Assembly (NCBI RefSeq): GCF_002797395.1
Contig: NZ_KZ454943.1
Coordinates: 1-64,000, forward strand
DNA from: Bacillus solitudinis
GTDB taxonomy: Bacteria; Bacillota; Bacilli; Bacillales; Bacillaceae_D
Direction of reading: 5' to 3'
DNA length: 64,000 nt
Position 1 is the first letter of the stretch. Every line of letters begins with the position of its first letter. This document shows positions 8,864 through 18,353 of this stretch, piece by piece. The translations under genes and the position numbers were made by a program. The notes below the pieces were generated by a model. That model saw nothing but the letters and a program-made list of their open reading frames with translations. It was not told the DNA's origin and searched no databases.

Positions 8864-10697
8864 TCTTAACCAACTCCTTCCTTGCTAAAGGGTTATCGAT
8901 GTCTACGTAAACCGATTGCGTTTCAAGTGATCCCGTCAGCTCATCCATGTCATGGAAACGAGTTAGTAAGTTTGCTTTGCACGGCAACTTTTCATATGTT
9001 AGTAAGCTATCAATAAGCTGTGATGAGTTTTCTGCTGGGATCTTAATCTGTTCTAGCACTTCCTTGATTTTTACTAATAACTTCCTTTCATCAATGAGGT
9101 TGCTTACACCAAATGCGTTAACTAATCCGAGCAAATGATTATAGTAAAAATAGTAACGTAAACGCTCATCTGCAATAGCATCGGTACAAACGGTGTTACT
9201 TTTTTCGCTAATACCCGGTAAGAGCTGATTAAGCCGATTATGATAAGACTTGGAATAATAGTATCCTTGATTATCTCGATAATAGAAACGATCTGGATAC
9301 CCTTCTTTTAACTGGATAACACTATTTTGTTGATGTGCCTCTAGCGCAATTCCATAGGTTAAGTAAAGCCAAATAATCGGCTTCAATGATCGTTCTAAAT
9401 AGCGGCTGAACCAATCTAAGCTTACTTCTTCCGTTGAACGTCCTTCCTTTTCTGCTAATTGCTTAATTATTTCTGCTAGTCTTGACGTATGTCCATCAAT
9501 CGAATCCTGACATAGTGCCGCCACTGAAGTCGCATTAAGAGCACTGTCTAAAAAGAATGGATTTTCTCTTAAAATTACCTCAAAACCAGATTCCTTTTTT
9601 CCCTTAATGGCAACGGTTAAGAAGGCTGGATCACATATGACTTGAAAATGAGGATGTTTGCTTCTTAGCTCATCACCAATCTTGCCTTTGAGTAAGTTTT
9701 TAACCTCTACTCCTCTTTCAAGCTCCATCCTCTTATTTACACGAACAGAATTTGTGATTTTCACGTTTAATGAAAATTTCAACATATACTTTTCTTCTGG
9801 ATGGTAGACTGTCCTAACAGAAGACGTTGGATAAAAGGTACGCCCTATCTCTCCCACATTCTCGATTAATCCTTGCCTCATCAATGCTTTTACATCTGGT
9901 TTCCGCACGAGAAAGTCAGCTTGCCAAGGGTGAACTGGAATAAGTGCATACTCATCTGCTTGACAATAATTCAGCTTAAATTCACTTGTTACATCGGGAT
10001 CTTTCTTTAATTGTTCTTTTACAAGATTAATTGCTGTATCTTCTAGGGCAGACCCATGCTCGACAATCGACGTATGTACACGGAAATAATGTAATTGAAA
10101 CTGTCCTTTTAGCTCTGGAGAATAAAAAGGAGCATCACTTTCAGATATCCCCTGACGACTTTTCGGTGTAGGATGCAATAAATGACCAAATATCAATGCT
10201 TGCTCTGCTTCTATAAAGCTCAAATCAGACTGATACAAACGATCACTTTCTATAGCACGTGCTTGCACAAAATGTTCGATATTCTGGCAGCTTAAAATGA
10301 CTCGCATCATCAACTCATCTTGATAACCTGTTCCATTAACAGTATCACTGCCTTTCATATTCAGCTCCTTGATAACCATACTTGTTAGTGTTACATAATC
10401 AAGTTCAAACAGTCGATTGCTGTCTGGTGAAAGAGAGTAAAAAAGGGGAAATGAAACAATATGTCGTCCAGTAATTGACCAATATCTAAGAGGAATATAC
10501 AAGTGAATACCTTGGTTTGGTAACTCGCATTCGATTGTTTGTTTTACTTCCTGACGTTCTGATAGTCTACTAACCAAGACATGGGGGGCATTATTCTTTT
10601 CCATTAGCTTATAATCTGCCGTTTCTCTTAAATAGCAATTTAAGAAGCTTTGTATCGTCACGTGTTCTGCAATTTGTTTTGACTTCATCTCGTTCAT
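8850..10697 (-). CDS. rhbC: NIS siderophore synthetase, IucA/IucC family (RhbC-like)
   Basis: Second IucA/IucC-type synthetase, 615 aa, predicted to attach the first hydroxamate diamine to citrate. Visible family features are LHPTPKSRQG, LIPVHPWQADF, the TSSVRTVYHP segment and YGIALEAHQQNSVI, the C-terminal active-site motif. It starts 6 bp after the decarboxylase stop. The start is ATG 10697 or in-frame ATG 10688; AGGAG suits either. Two different NIS synthetases in one operon indicate a citrate backbone carrying two amide-linked arms. Confidence 0.9.
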   Translation of the reverse strand: MNEMKSKQIAEHVTIQSFLNCYLRETADYKLMEKNNAPHVLVSRLSERQEVKQTIECELPNQGIHLYIPLRYWSITGRHIVSFPLFYSLSPDSNRLFELDYVTLTSMVIKELNMKGSDTVNGTGYQDELMMRVILSCQNIEHFVQARAIESDRLYQSDLSFIEAEQALIFGHLLHPTPKSRQGISESDAPFYSPELKGQFQLHYFRVHTSIVEHGSALEDTAINLVKEQLKKDPDVTSEFKLNYCQADEYALIPVHPWQADFLVRKPDVKALMRQGLIENVGEIGRTFYPTSSVRTVYHPEEKYMLKFSLNVKITNSVRVNKRMELERGVEVKNLLKGKIGDELRSKHPHFQVICDPAFLTVAIKGKKESGFEVILRENPFFLDSALNATSVAALCQDSIDGHTSRLAEIIKQLAEKEGRSTEEVSLDWFSRYLERSLKPIIWLYLTYGIALEAHQQNSVIQLKEGYPDRFYYRDNQGYYYSKSYHNRLNQLLPGISEKSNTVCTDAIADERLRYYFYYNHLLGLVNAFGVSNLIDERKLLVKIKEVLEQIKIPAENSSQLIDSLLTYEKLPCKANLLTRFHDMDELTGSLETQSVYVDIDNPLARKELVKSEAY

Positions 10698-10703
10698 CCT
10701 CTC

Positions 10704-12260
10704 CTATAAACGTCCAGCTGTTTGAGCTAAATGTTTAATTTGGCTTAGTATAGATTGAATATCCTCTACTGTCGTACGTGGATTTAGTAATGTTAATTTC
10801 AAGTAAACAGATTCGTTAACTCGGGTTCGTGCCAACACAGTGTGCCCTTGCTCCAGAAGCTTGGTACGAATTAATCCGTTCAGCTTATTAAGCCATTCCG
10901 TATTGTTTGCTTTCTCTATTGCTTCAGGTCTATATCGAAAAACAACCGCATTAATTTCAGGATGATTCATAAGCTCGAATTCAGGTTCCTTTTCAATTAT
11001 CATTGCGGTTTCTTGAGCCAACTTAATCGTATAATCAATCATGTCAGCAAACACTTTTCTTCCAAGAGCTTGGAAAGAGACAAAAAGCTTTAAAGCATCA
11101 AAGCGTCTCGTTGTTTGAATCGACTTTGTTACTAGGTTAGGAATGCCTGTCTCTTCATCGTCCTCGGGGTTTAAATAATCTGCATTTAATTTGATAAAAT
11201 CAAAGTTCGACCTGTCCTTTACAAGAAAAGCGCCACAACTAATCGGCTGATAAAATAGCTTGTGAAAATCGACTGAAATCGAATCAGCTAAATCAATTCC
11301 AGTTAATTTATGTTTATAACGATCACTGATAATAAGTGCCCCTCCATAAGCAGCATCCACGTGGAACCACATTTGATTATGAGAAGCACGTGACGCTACC
11401 TCAACAAGTGGATCGATACTGCCAAAGTCTGTTGTCCCCGCTGTTGCCACTAACGCAAATGGATGTAAACCCTGTTCGTTTAATTGCTTTAAGCAACGAT
11501 CTAAACTTTCTACGCACATTCGGTGATTGCTATCTGTCTCCACTGGCATGACGGCCTGCTCTCCTAAACCAAGTAAAAAAGCAGACTGGCGGACGGTGAA
11601 ATGTGCGTCCTTTGAGCATAGGATTCTTAGTTTACTAGCCTCTAGCGGTAACCCATTCCTCTGGGCGTCCCAGTTAAACTGTCTTTTCAAATAGCGATCC
11701 CGGGCCAGAAGTAATCCCATGAAATTAGATTGTGTCCCTCCACTTGTAAACACCCCATCTGCTCGTTTCTTTTTAAAAAAGAGATCGCTTAACCAATGAA
11801 CCATCTTTTCTTCAAGGATGGTAGCGGAAGCACTTTGATCCCATGAATCCATTGATTGATTCGTTCCGCTTATCATCACTTCTGCGGCAAGAGCCGCACT
11901 TAAAGGCGGACAATGAAGATGAGCAAGGCATGTTGGGTTCGACACAACAATCGAATGCTTTAAAACTATTTCGCCAATGTTTTCAAGCAATATTTTAACT
12001 GACGACTCTTCCTCAGGTAATATTTCTTTAAATGTTCCATTAAAAAGTTCTGTAAATTCTTCATGAGGTAAGCCACTGTACGGGTTTTGGTTACTAGAAA
12101 ACTGATGAACGAAAGCCTCTTGTGCCCACCTCATTGCTTTTGCATAATAGTCGATGCTTTCCTCGTTGCTATGAACAAAGTAACGCTCAAACTTTTGTTT
12201 ATTCATTTCTGCTGGTTCTTGCTTGACCAATTCTAGTAGACTTGCTTGATTCAAGGTCAT
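10704..12260 (-). CDS. rhbB: L-2,4-diaminobutyrate decarboxylase (PLP group II)
   Basis: PLP-dependent group II decarboxylase, 518 aa, that turns L-2,4-diaminobutyrate into 1,3-diaminopropane. FTSGGTQSNFMGLLLAR binds cofactor, WFHVDAAYGGA holds the conserved aspartate, and SVDFHKLFYQP contains the Schiff-base lysine. AGGAGGTG precedes ATG 12260. The neighbouring aminotransferase makes its substrate, and 1,3-diaminopropane is the building block of schizokinen and rhizobactin 1021, which fits the operon exactly. Confidence 0.93.
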   Translation of the reverse strand: MTLNQASLLELVKQEPAEMNKQKFERYFVHSNEESIDYYAKAMRWAQEAFVHQFSSNQNPYSGLPHEEFTELFNGTFKEILPEEESSVKILLENIGEIVLKHSIVVSNPTCLAHLHCPPLSAALAAEVMISGTNQSMDSWDQSASATILEEKMVHWLSDLFFKKKRADGVFTSGGTQSNFMGLLLARDRYLKRQFNWDAQRNGLPLEASKLRILCSKDAHFTVRQSAFLLGLGEQAVMPVETDSNHRMCVESLDRCLKQLNEQGLHPFALVATAGTTDFGSIDPLVEVASRASHNQMWFHVDAAYGGALIISDRYKHKLTGIDLADSISVDFHKLFYQPISCGAFLVKDRSNFDFIKLNADYLNPEDDEETGIPNLVTKSIQTTRRFDALKLFVSFQALGRKVFADMIDYTIKLAQETAMIIEKEPEFELMNHPEINAVVFRYRPEAIEKANNTEWLNKLNGLIRTKLLEQGHTVLARTRVNESVYLKLTLLNPRTTVEDIQSILSQIKHLAQTAGRL

Positions 12261-12264
12261 TCTC

Positions 12265-13638
12265 TTACACCTCCTGGACTAAGCAACTATTAATCGACGC
12301 TTCCGCTTGCTTAACTGCATCTAGAAAGATCGTACTAACGGTATCTATTTCATCAGCTGTTATAATCAAAGGCGGCAAGAATCGAATAACACTATTATGA
12401 CGACCACCAAGCTCAATAATTAATCCCCGTTTGAAACACTCTTGCTGGATGCGACTCGCTAATTTCGGGTGAGCTAGGTCATTTTGTCCTACTCTGTTTA
12501 CCACATATTGTTTATTAACAATTTCAACTCCAATCATAAGTCCTCGGCCTCTAACTTCACCAATGCAATTCGTTTCGGCTTGAATTCCCCTTAACTGAGA
12601 AACCAGACGAGAACCCATATCTTCAGCATGTATGACTAAATCATTTTCTTTTATGTATTTAATCGTTGCTGTTCCAGTTGCAAAGGCCATTTGATTACCT
12701 CGAAACGTCCCCGCATGTGCACCAGGATTCCATGTATCTAAATCTTCGTTATAGACCACAACTGCTAAAGGAAGCGATCCCCCAATTGCCTTTGAGAGGA
12801 CGACAACATCTGGGGTAATTCCTGAATGCTCGAAGGCAAATAACTTACCTGTCCGTCCGAATCCTGTTTGAACTTCATCAATAATCAGGGGGATCCCTTT
12901 TTCCTTTGTCATTCTTCTAATTTCCCGTACCCACATATCCGGTGCTGGAATGACACCACCTTCTCCTTGAACAATTTCCATAATCATTCCAGCAGGAGGG
13001 ACGATTCCACTTTCAGGATCATCTAAAAGCTGTTCAATGTATGTTTGACCGATTTCGCATCCTTCTTTTCCACCAACCCCAAACGGGCAGCGGAAATTAT
13101 ATGGAAACGGCAAAAAATGGACATCTGGCATTAGACCAGTGATTTGTTTCTTCGGCCCCAAATTCCCCATCAAGCTCAGTGAACCATGAGTCATCCCGTG
13201 ATAGCCACCTTGAAAAGCCAGCATGCTTCTTTTCCCAGTTGCCGTTTTGACTAACTTAAGCGCAGCTTCTACAGCATCAGATCCCGATGGTCCACAAAAC
13301 TGAATCCGTGCTTTTTTAGCAAACTCATCTGGTAAACTACAAAATAACTCCTCAACAAATTCTTCTTTTACAGGTGTTGTTAAATCTAAAGTATGTAATG
13401 GTAACTTATCATCCAAAACTTTCCTAATCGCTTCTATGATGACAGGATGATTGTGGCCTAATGCTAATGTTCCAGCACCACCTAAGCAATCAATAAACAC
13501 TTTACCTTCCACATCAGTTACATAAATCCCATTTGCTTCACGGATTGCAATTGGGATACGGCGCGGATAAGAACGAGCATTGGACTCGCGCTTTGCTTGG
13601 GAATCAAGATATTGTTCATTTTTTGAGTAATACGTCAT
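12265..13638 (-). CDS. rhbA: Diaminobutyrate--2-oxoglutarate aminotransferase
   Basis: Class III PLP aminotransferase, 457 aa, making L-2,4-diaminobutyrate from aspartate semialdehyde with glutamate as donor. GPSGSDAVEAALKLVKTATG, the IIDEVQTGFGRTG motif, and SKAIGGSLPLAV with the PLP lysine are clear. Start chosen at ATG 13638, preceded by GTGGGGAT; a GTG at 13650 is possible but lacks a good site. It is the first gene of the siderophore operon, with a promoter and two Fur boxes within about 220 bp upstream. Confidence 0.93.
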   Translation of the reverse strand: MTYYSKNEQYLDSQAKRESNARSYPRRIPIAIREANGIYVTDVEGKVFIDCLGGAGTLALGHNHPVIIEAIRKVLDDKLPLHTLDLTTPVKEEFVEELFCSLPDEFAKKARIQFCGPSGSDAVEAALKLVKTATGKRSMLAFQGGYHGMTHGSLSLMGNLGPKKQITGLMPDVHFLPFPYNFRCPFGVGGKEGCEIGQTYIEQLLDDPESGIVPPAGMIMEIVQGEGGVIPAPDMWVREIRRMTKEKGIPLIIDEVQTGFGRTGKLFAFEHSGITPDVVVLSKAIGGSLPLAVVVYNEDLDTWNPGAHAGTFRGNQMAFATGTATIKYIKENDLVIHAEDMGSRLVSQLRGIQAETNCIGEVRGRGLMIGVEIVNKQYVVNRVGQNDLAHPKLASRIQQECFKRGLIIELGGRHNSVIRFLPPLIITADEIDTVSTIFLDAVKQAEASINSCLVQEV

Positions 13639-13795
13639 TTGGATCCCCACTTTCTTGATTTAGATATGATTAAATAGCTTTGCTACTTGTGTAATTAATG
13701 AAAAACCAATTAATAGTGGATTTTCCGATAGGCAACTATCTCCTCTAATTCATTTCACATTCTGTAGCTAGATTTGAAATTCATTTTATTGATAC

Positions 13796-13810
13796 TGATA
13801 ATCAATATCA
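13796..13810. promoter_or_regulatory. Fur box in the siderophore operon leader
   Basis: TGATAATCAATATCA matches the 7-1-7 Fur consensus (TGATAAT-N-ATTATCA) at 13 of 14 arm positions. An overlapping TGATACT lies just before it. It sits a little downstream of the predicted start of transcription on the minus strand, where bound Fur would block initiation or elongation. Confidence 0.85.
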
Positions 13811-13829
13811 ATAAACTCCCTTCGTATGC

Positions 13830-13858
13830 ATCTTATTAAAAATGATAATCATTGTCAA
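13830..13858 (-). promoter_or_regulatory. Sigma-A promoter of the siderophore operon
   Basis: On the minus strand TTGACA (13853-13858) and TAAGAT (13830-13835) are separated by exactly 17 bp. This is a near-consensus vegetative promoter about 190 bp upstream of rhbA. The main Fur box fills the spacer and touches the -35 box, so iron-loaded Fur should occlude RNA polymerase. Confidence 0.82.
13843..13857. promoter_or_regulatory. Fur box overlapping the rhbA promoter
   Basis: TGATAATCATTGTCA is a 7-1-7 Fur site with 13 of 14 arm positions matching. It lies inside the -35/-10 spacer of the predicted promoter. Together with the box at 13796-13810 it predicts strong iron repression of the whole operon. 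Confidence 0.9.
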
Positions 13859-14029
13859 TTAAATTTACAAATTTGGTCTTTTCGTCCTGTTTTATATTCT
13901 TTTAACATTTATCTAGCGAAAATAGCAGTAAAAAAGCTTTATTACCATCGAATTAGTCACCCGAATCAGTCACCTTTTTAGGCCACTAAATTTTAACGAA
14001 ACGTGCTCCCTTCTCCTTCAACAGACCGA

Positions 14030-14081
14030 AAAAAAAGAGGGTGTGCCATAAGGTCATTTTTTGACCTTATGGCACACCCTC
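14030..14081 (-). terminator. Terminator palindrome after the DUF5667 gene; dispersed repeat copy 2
   Basis: Arms GAGGGTGTGCCATAAGGTCA and its complement form a stem of about 20 bp with a short T/A loop, followed on the minus strand by TTTTTTT. It is a strong intrinsic terminator for the gene at 14112-15359. The arms share TGTGYCATAAGG with the palindromes near 3.8 and 20.45 kb. Confidence 0.88.
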
Positions 14082-14111
14082 AGCAATGGGTGAAGTCGCT
14101 ATTTCTTTTAC

Positions 14112-15359
14112 TTAATTGCCTTTACCATTCTCATTATTTTGCTTTTTTGTGTCTTTTTGCTTACTCTCTTTTTCCTTCTTTACTTCTTTTATATTTTCTT
14201 CAGCCTTCTTAACTGCTTCTTTTGGCTTCTTAACATTTTCATGTTGCTTTTCTTCAACTTTACCTTTATTGTCGCTTTTTTCTTTCTTAGCTTTATCTTT
14301 GTTGTTGCTTGCATTTATTCGAACGTCTTTTTCTGCTTTTACCGTCTCGTCTTCAACTTCTTCTTCTATAAGTTCTTCAGTTTCTTCAGTTTCTTCAGTT
14401 TCTTCGGTTTTTTCGGTTAATTCTTCCTTATGTTCATCCGTTTCTTCAGTATACTCATCTGCTTGTAGTTCATCAGATGCCAACTCTTCTTCGTTAACTT
14501 CTGTTTCTTGTAGCTTGGCTAACCTTTTATTGATTTTCTTTTCAAGTTTTTCTTGCGCCTTTATAATGTTTTTTTGTAAAGACTCTTTTGCTTGAGGATT
14601 TTCTACTTTATCTAAAGCAGCTTGTAGAGCAAGGATGTTCGAAGAAAATTTTGCTTCAAGGTCCTCGCGAATCAAATCTAGTTGCCCCTCTTCTTCTGTA
14701 TCTTCAACGTTTTCAAAATCTGCATCTTCCTCTTCTTGCGTATCTTCAACGTTTTCAAGATCTGCATCTTCCTCTTCTTGCGTATCTTCAACGTTTTCAA
14801 GATCTGCATCTTCCTCTTCTTGCGTATCTTCAACGTTTTCAAGATCTGCATCTTCCTCTTCTGTTGTTTCCTCAGAGTTTTCATACTTAACTAAAGCTAA
14901 CTCCTGTTGCTCGATAGCTTTTTGAAGAACCTCGTTAGCTAAATCATCTTTCCCCTCAAGAATTAGGGCTTCTGCCTCTTTGATACGCTCTTGAGTAAAC
15001 ACAATCAGTAATTCTGCTGTTTTTACATCTTCAAACGTCAAAGCAAGTTGTACGTTCTCTATTATTTTTTTAGTGAAATACAAGAAATCACCGGGAAGCA
15101 GCGAAGGAGTATCTACTACCACGTCTACATCGGCATCATTACCTAATTCAATGGAATCTTCAACTACTAATTCATCTATAGAAGTTTCATATTCTAAAGA
15201 TCCCTCTGTTGTTTCCTCAACTTGATAGTCCGCTGCTAGCTCATGGTTATTGGCATAAGCATGTCCAGTTACCGAAGTAAAGGCTAAAGCCGTTACAATC
15301 ACACCAGGAGCTAAGACATTACGAACATTTTTACTGAAAAACATTTTACTTTTTGACAT
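14112..15359 (-). CDS. Secreted DUF5667-type acidic repeat protein
   Basis: 415-aa secreted protein with no known enzymatic role. It has a basic start, a hydrophobic stretch and a likely cleavage near GHAYA (residues about 31-36). DTPSLLPGDFLYFTKKIIENVQLALTF followed by a helical segment is typical of DUF5667. Four 14-residue copies of EEEDADLENVEDTQ follow, then coiled-coil-like Glu/Lys helices and a very Lys/Glu-rich C-terminus. GGAGGG precedes ATG 15359. Composition is extremely acidic in the middle and basic at the end, suggesting an extended surface or matrix protein. Function unknown. Confidence 0.82.
   Translation of the reverse strand: MSKSKMFFSKNVRNVLAPGVIVTALAFTSVTGHAYANNHELAADYQVEETTEGSLEYETSIDELVVEDSIELGNDADVDVVVDTPSLLPGDFLYFTKKIIENVQLALTFEDVKTAELLIVFTQERIKEAEALILEGKDDLANEVLQKAIEQQELALVKYENSEETTEEEDADLENVEDTQEEEDADLENVEDTQEEEDADLENVEDTQEEEDADFENVEDTEEEGQLDLIREDLEAKFSSNILALQAALDKVENPQAKESLQKNIIKAQEKLEKKINKRLAKLQETEVNEEELASDELQADEYTEETDEHKEELTEKTEETEETEETEELIEEEVEDETVKAEKDVRINASNNKDKAKKEKSDNKGKVEEKQHENVKKPKEAVKKAEENIKEVKKEKESKQKDTKKQNNENGKGN
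14699..14862 (-). repeat. Four tandem 42-bp coding repeats
   Basis: Near-identical 42-bp units each encode EEEDADLENVEDTQ; only the copy nearest the C-terminus differs (DADFENVEDTE). The nucleotide identity shows recent slippage expansion inside the DUF5667 gene. Copy number probably varies between strains. Confidence 0.9.
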
Positions 15360-15587
15360 AAAAAAATCCCTCCAAAATTATATTTACAGTAGTCTTTACG
15401 AAGCGACTTTGTTTTTTTGGGGGGTGCTTTTTAGTTTTTTTAAAAAAATTTATAAATTTCAATGTGTTGCTAATATAATTTAGGAGAATAATATTCAACA
15501 TGCCACAACATTTAATCTCTGGAATGATGATTACCATAGGGCCACCACCGCGGAAATCACGACTTTCTGTCAACGAAGGAACCACCG

Positions 15588-16463
15588 TTACCCCTTAGTT
15601 GATTCCAAGTTTCGTCTCCTATTCACAAAGAAGATTCCAATTAATATTAAGACACCCCCTACTAATGTTGAAAAATTCAGTTGTTCATTCAGTAATACCC
15701 AACCAAAGATAACACCAAATAAAGGAGCAAGAAACAAATAGGCGCTTACTTTTCCAGCGTCTTCTTTCTGTAAAAGGAAAAACCAGATTGCAAATTGAAT
15801 AATGGAAGCCATGATTGCTAACCATAAAATAATAAAAATGGAGAATGGAGTAAAAACTAGTTTGACTTGTTCAAATAAGAAACTACCTATTAATAATAAA
15901 ATACCTCCAAACAACATCTGATAAGCAGTTAAAACCCATATATCAAAAGAAGAACCCCATTTTTTAAACAATAATGTTGCTATAGCCCAGGAGATAGCAC
16001 TTAATATTCCAAAAAAAGTTCCTATTTCTTGAATATGTAAACTAGCACCTAATGTTATAAATACGCCTAAAAAACCTATCAATACGCCTAACCATTGAAT
16101 AGAATGATATTTAATACCCATAAAAATCGTTCCAAAAATAACCACGAGCAAAGGATTGGTGAAAGTTAAAATAGACGATTCGCCAGCCGTTATTGTCCGT
16201 AAACTTAAAAAGATAGGTCCCATCACACCTGTTGTTTGAAATGCACCAACAGTTATAATTTGCAACCACTCCCTTAATGTTGTCGGAAAGGTCCGTTTCA
16301 ACGAAATAACTATGACCATCATTAACAGACCTGCAAGCGTGAATCGTAAACCAACTAAAAGCAAAGGTGAAATATAGTTCAACCCTATCTTACCGACAGC
16401 AAATGAAGAACCCATTAAACTTGTTGTGATGACTAATAATAGAATAAACCATATTTTATTCAT
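15588..16463 (-). CDS. EamA/DMT-superfamily transporter
   Basis: 291-aa integral membrane protein with about ten hydrophobic helices in two homologous EamA halves, as in RhaT/YdcZ-type drug/metabolite transporters. The first half has SFAVGKIGLNYISPLLLVGLR and the second ends in a loop GVIFGWVLLNEQLN, both typical. It probably exports a small metabolite or amino acid; the substrate cannot be read from sequence. It stands alone, with no obvious operon partner. Confidence 0.85.
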   Translation of the reverse strand: MNKIWFILLLVITTSLMGSSFAVGKIGLNYISPLLLVGLRFTLAGLLMMVIVISLKRTFPTTLREWLQIITVGAFQTTGVMGPIFLSLRTITAGESSILTFTNPLLVVIFGTIFMGIKYHSIQWLGVLIGFLGVFITLGASLHIQEIGTFFGILSAISWAIATLLFKKWGSSFDIWVLTAYQMLFGGILLLIGSFLFEQVKLVFTPFSIFIILWLAIMASIIQFAIWFFLLQKEDAGKVSAYLFLAPLFGVIFGWVLLNEQLNFSTLVGGVLILIGIFFVNRRRNLESTKG

Positions 16464-16600
16464 GTTTTCCGGACTCCATTCTAAAAACTCATTACCAGGT
16501 TAAAAAGGTTTAACCGCTCAAATCAAAATTTTCATTCTCCTTATTAGAGCGTTACTTTTCCTTTACGAAAACTAATAAGTCCACGAGTTCTGATGACCAT

Positions 16601-17326
16601 TTATTGATGTGGATGGAATCGTTCGAAAATGACATTATCAAACTCTGCTAGAGCTTGTTGATATTCTTGCTTTGAGACGGCTGTCCAACACACACGGATA
16701 ATTGCTGTATTTTCTCGAATGAATTTGGGGATATAGTTTGCTGAGTATAAATCATAATTAATAAAATGAGGTTGACTCATTTTTAAAAATAGCCATTTAT
16801 TCCATAGAAGTTTTTGCTTCATGCTAAATGTCTTTTCTTTAGTTAAATCTCCTACTAGAAGTCCACGTATAACACCTGGAGAATTTTTTTTGAACCATCC
16901 TAGCGTAAATGGGTTAAACGACTGTATTGCATAATTACCAGAGTAAGCCTGCAATAATTCGTTTGTTTTTCTTTCCAAAGCACCTGCTCTTCTTTTATTT
17001 TTTATTTCGATAAGTAGAGGTACTTTTCCATTTATTTGTTCTAACACCTCTTCTAATAACGGAATTCTTTCCTTTGTATAACAGAGCTTTAAGTGTTGAA
17101 TCTCCTCATAGCTACACTCAGATACGTTCTTTGATAAACCTGTCATACGTTTTAGATTTGCATCGTGAAAAACGACAACTTGTTGATCTTTCGTCAAACG
17201 AACATCTAATTCAATGGTAAATCCCTCTTCCACCGCCCGCAAAAAAGCTGGCATTGAGTTCTCAGGGCTGGTTTCAGTATGAAAGCCACGATGTGCAATA
17301 GGTACTGTCTTTAGCCATTCCATCAA
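16601..17326 (-). CDS. Glycerophosphodiester phosphodiesterase
   Basis: GDPD-family TIM-barrel enzyme, 241 aa, hydrolysing glycerophosphodiesters to sn-glycerol-3-phosphate and an alcohol. IAHRGFHTETSPENS (residues about 10-24) holds the catalytic His and Glu, and ELDVRLTKDQQVVVFHD holds the metal ligands and second His. No signal peptide is seen, so it is the cytosolic type. Two adjacent ATG codons start it; either is possible. It diverges from the Hsp20 gene. Confidence 0.9.
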   Translation of the reverse strand: MMEWLKTVPIAHRGFHTETSPENSMPAFLRAVEEGFTIELDVRLTKDQQVVVFHDANLKRMTGLSKNVSECSYEEIQHLKLCYTKERIPLLEEVLEQINGKVPLLIEIKNKRRAGALERKTNELLQAYSGNYAIQSFNPFTLGWFKKNSPGVIRGLLVGDLTKEKTFSMKQKLLWNKWLFLKMSQPHFINYDLYSANYIPKFIRENTAIIRVCWTAVSKQEYQQALAEFDNVIFERFHPHQ

Positions 17327-17420
17327 CGTTCACCAAACTCTCTCTTAAAAAATAAGAATATTTTTAGTCCTTATGTGACATGATAACATTAACAATACAA
17401 ACTAGAAAAGGAGACCCATT

Positions 17421-17816
17421 ATGACAATGTTTGAGTCACTTAACGATCTAAATTTAAAGCCCCTTCCAGTACCTTCTTTCGACTCTCAGACACTAAGAGC
17501 TGATATTCGTGAAACAGAAAGCGATATAATCGTAACGTTTGATGTTCCTGGACTTGAGAGCAATGAGGATGTCCATATTCATATTTTAAGTAAAAATACT
17601 CTTTCAATTAGCGGGACCATCAATCGTTCTTTATCAGACGAAGGGCGTTACCACCGCCAAGAGCGTTATATCGGAACCTTTCATCGCTCGGTGACTCTAC
17701 CAGCACTTGTATCAGATGAAGGGGTACACGCGAATTACAAAAAAGGAATACTCGAAGTTAGAATGCAAAAACTCAACCACAATGAGCTTAAGAAAATCGA
17801 TATAATGTTTCATTAA
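17421..17816 (+). CDS. Hsp20/alpha-crystallin small heat shock protein
   Basis: 131-aa small heat shock protein. The central alpha-crystallin domain runs from about residue 28 to 120 (ADIRETESDIIVTFDVPGL through YKKGILEVRM, the latter with the G-I-L-E-V variant of the conserved I/V-X-I/V region). It holds unfolding proteins without ATP. RBS AAAGGAG precedes ATG 17421. The opposite-strand GDPD gene is divergent. A second Hsp20 paralogue lies at 24615. Confidence 0.9.
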   Translation: MTMFESLNDLNLKPLPVPSFDSQTLRADIRETESDIIVTFDVPGLESNEDVHIHILSKNTLSISGTINRSLSDEGRYHRQERYIGTFHRSVTLPALVSDEGVHANYKKGILEVRMQKLNHNELKKIDIMFH

Positions 17817-17944
17817 AAATAGTCATGGTCCTGCTATTAGTGAAAAGCTTGTCCTTTAAAGTAAGAAGAACTGTTTTAGAATGGCTAGCTCAATTTAATG
17901 ACACATCTCTTTTGGGATACACTATTTAAAGAGGGGGCTTTCAT

Positions 17945-18181
17945 ATGACAGCCTATTTATGCCCAAATTGTAAAACGAACCGTTCACGTTTTAACCTTAT
18001 CGAACAAGTTGTAACACCCGTAAAGTTAGACTCGAAAACAGGTGATGTTCTTAATCGATATGATAACCAATCGCTGGATCCGTTTCACATCCCTTATCGT
18101 GGTCCTGAATTGAGAGTTCAATGCGCAGCCTGTGGTTTAGTCGAAAATGAACAGACCTTTATTAAACACGCAGAAAAATAG
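17945..18181 (+). CDS. Small two-CxxC zinc-ribbon-like protein
   Basis: 78-aa protein of unknown function. CPNCKTN (residue 6 on) and CAACG (about residues 59-63) are two CxxC knuckles that could bind one zinc as a zinc ribbon. The middle part has no recognisable motif. AGAGGGGG precedes ATG 17945. It is followed by a hairpin at 18243-18275 with T residues. Clearly a real gene by start site and codon pattern, but no role is proposed. Confidence 0.75.
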   Translation: MTAYLCPNCKTNRSRFNLIEQVVTPVKLDSKTGDVLNRYDNQSLDPFHIPYRGPELRVQCAACGLVENEQTFIKHAEK

Positions 18182-18198
18182 GATTCAGCTTATTTGAA

Positions 18199-18279
18199 GT
18201 GACCCCTAAAAGTTAGACACGGTTATTTCATTAGACTTGGTAGGCATGAGTTCGGTACTATACAGGACTCATGCCTTTT
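18199..18279. mobile_element. Probable IS3-type end remnant with hairpin
   Basis: GTGACCCCTAAAAGTTAGAC resembles terminal inverted repeats of IS3-family elements in Bacillaceae, judged from memory. A hairpin GGCATGAGT/ACTCATGCC with TTTT follows. No transposase frame remains nearby, so this would be a solo end. The hairpin may now serve as terminator for the zinc-ribbon gene. Confidence 0.45.
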
Positions 18280-18353
18280 GATTTATATACCCTTCACCCC
18301 TTCTAAATAAAGCTTTGCCGCACTCATTTTCTCTTTACTTGAAAATTAAGCCA

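Noticed and set aside
14116..14595. Long plus-strand frames rich in Ser/Phe opposite the DUF5667 gene
   Set aside because: They mirror the Glu/Lys-rich coding sequence on the other strand, have no ribosome site, and the terminator and signal peptide support the minus-strand gene.
14699..14862. CRISPR-like regular repeats
   Set aside because: Units are directly adjacent without spacers and stay in frame as protein repeats.
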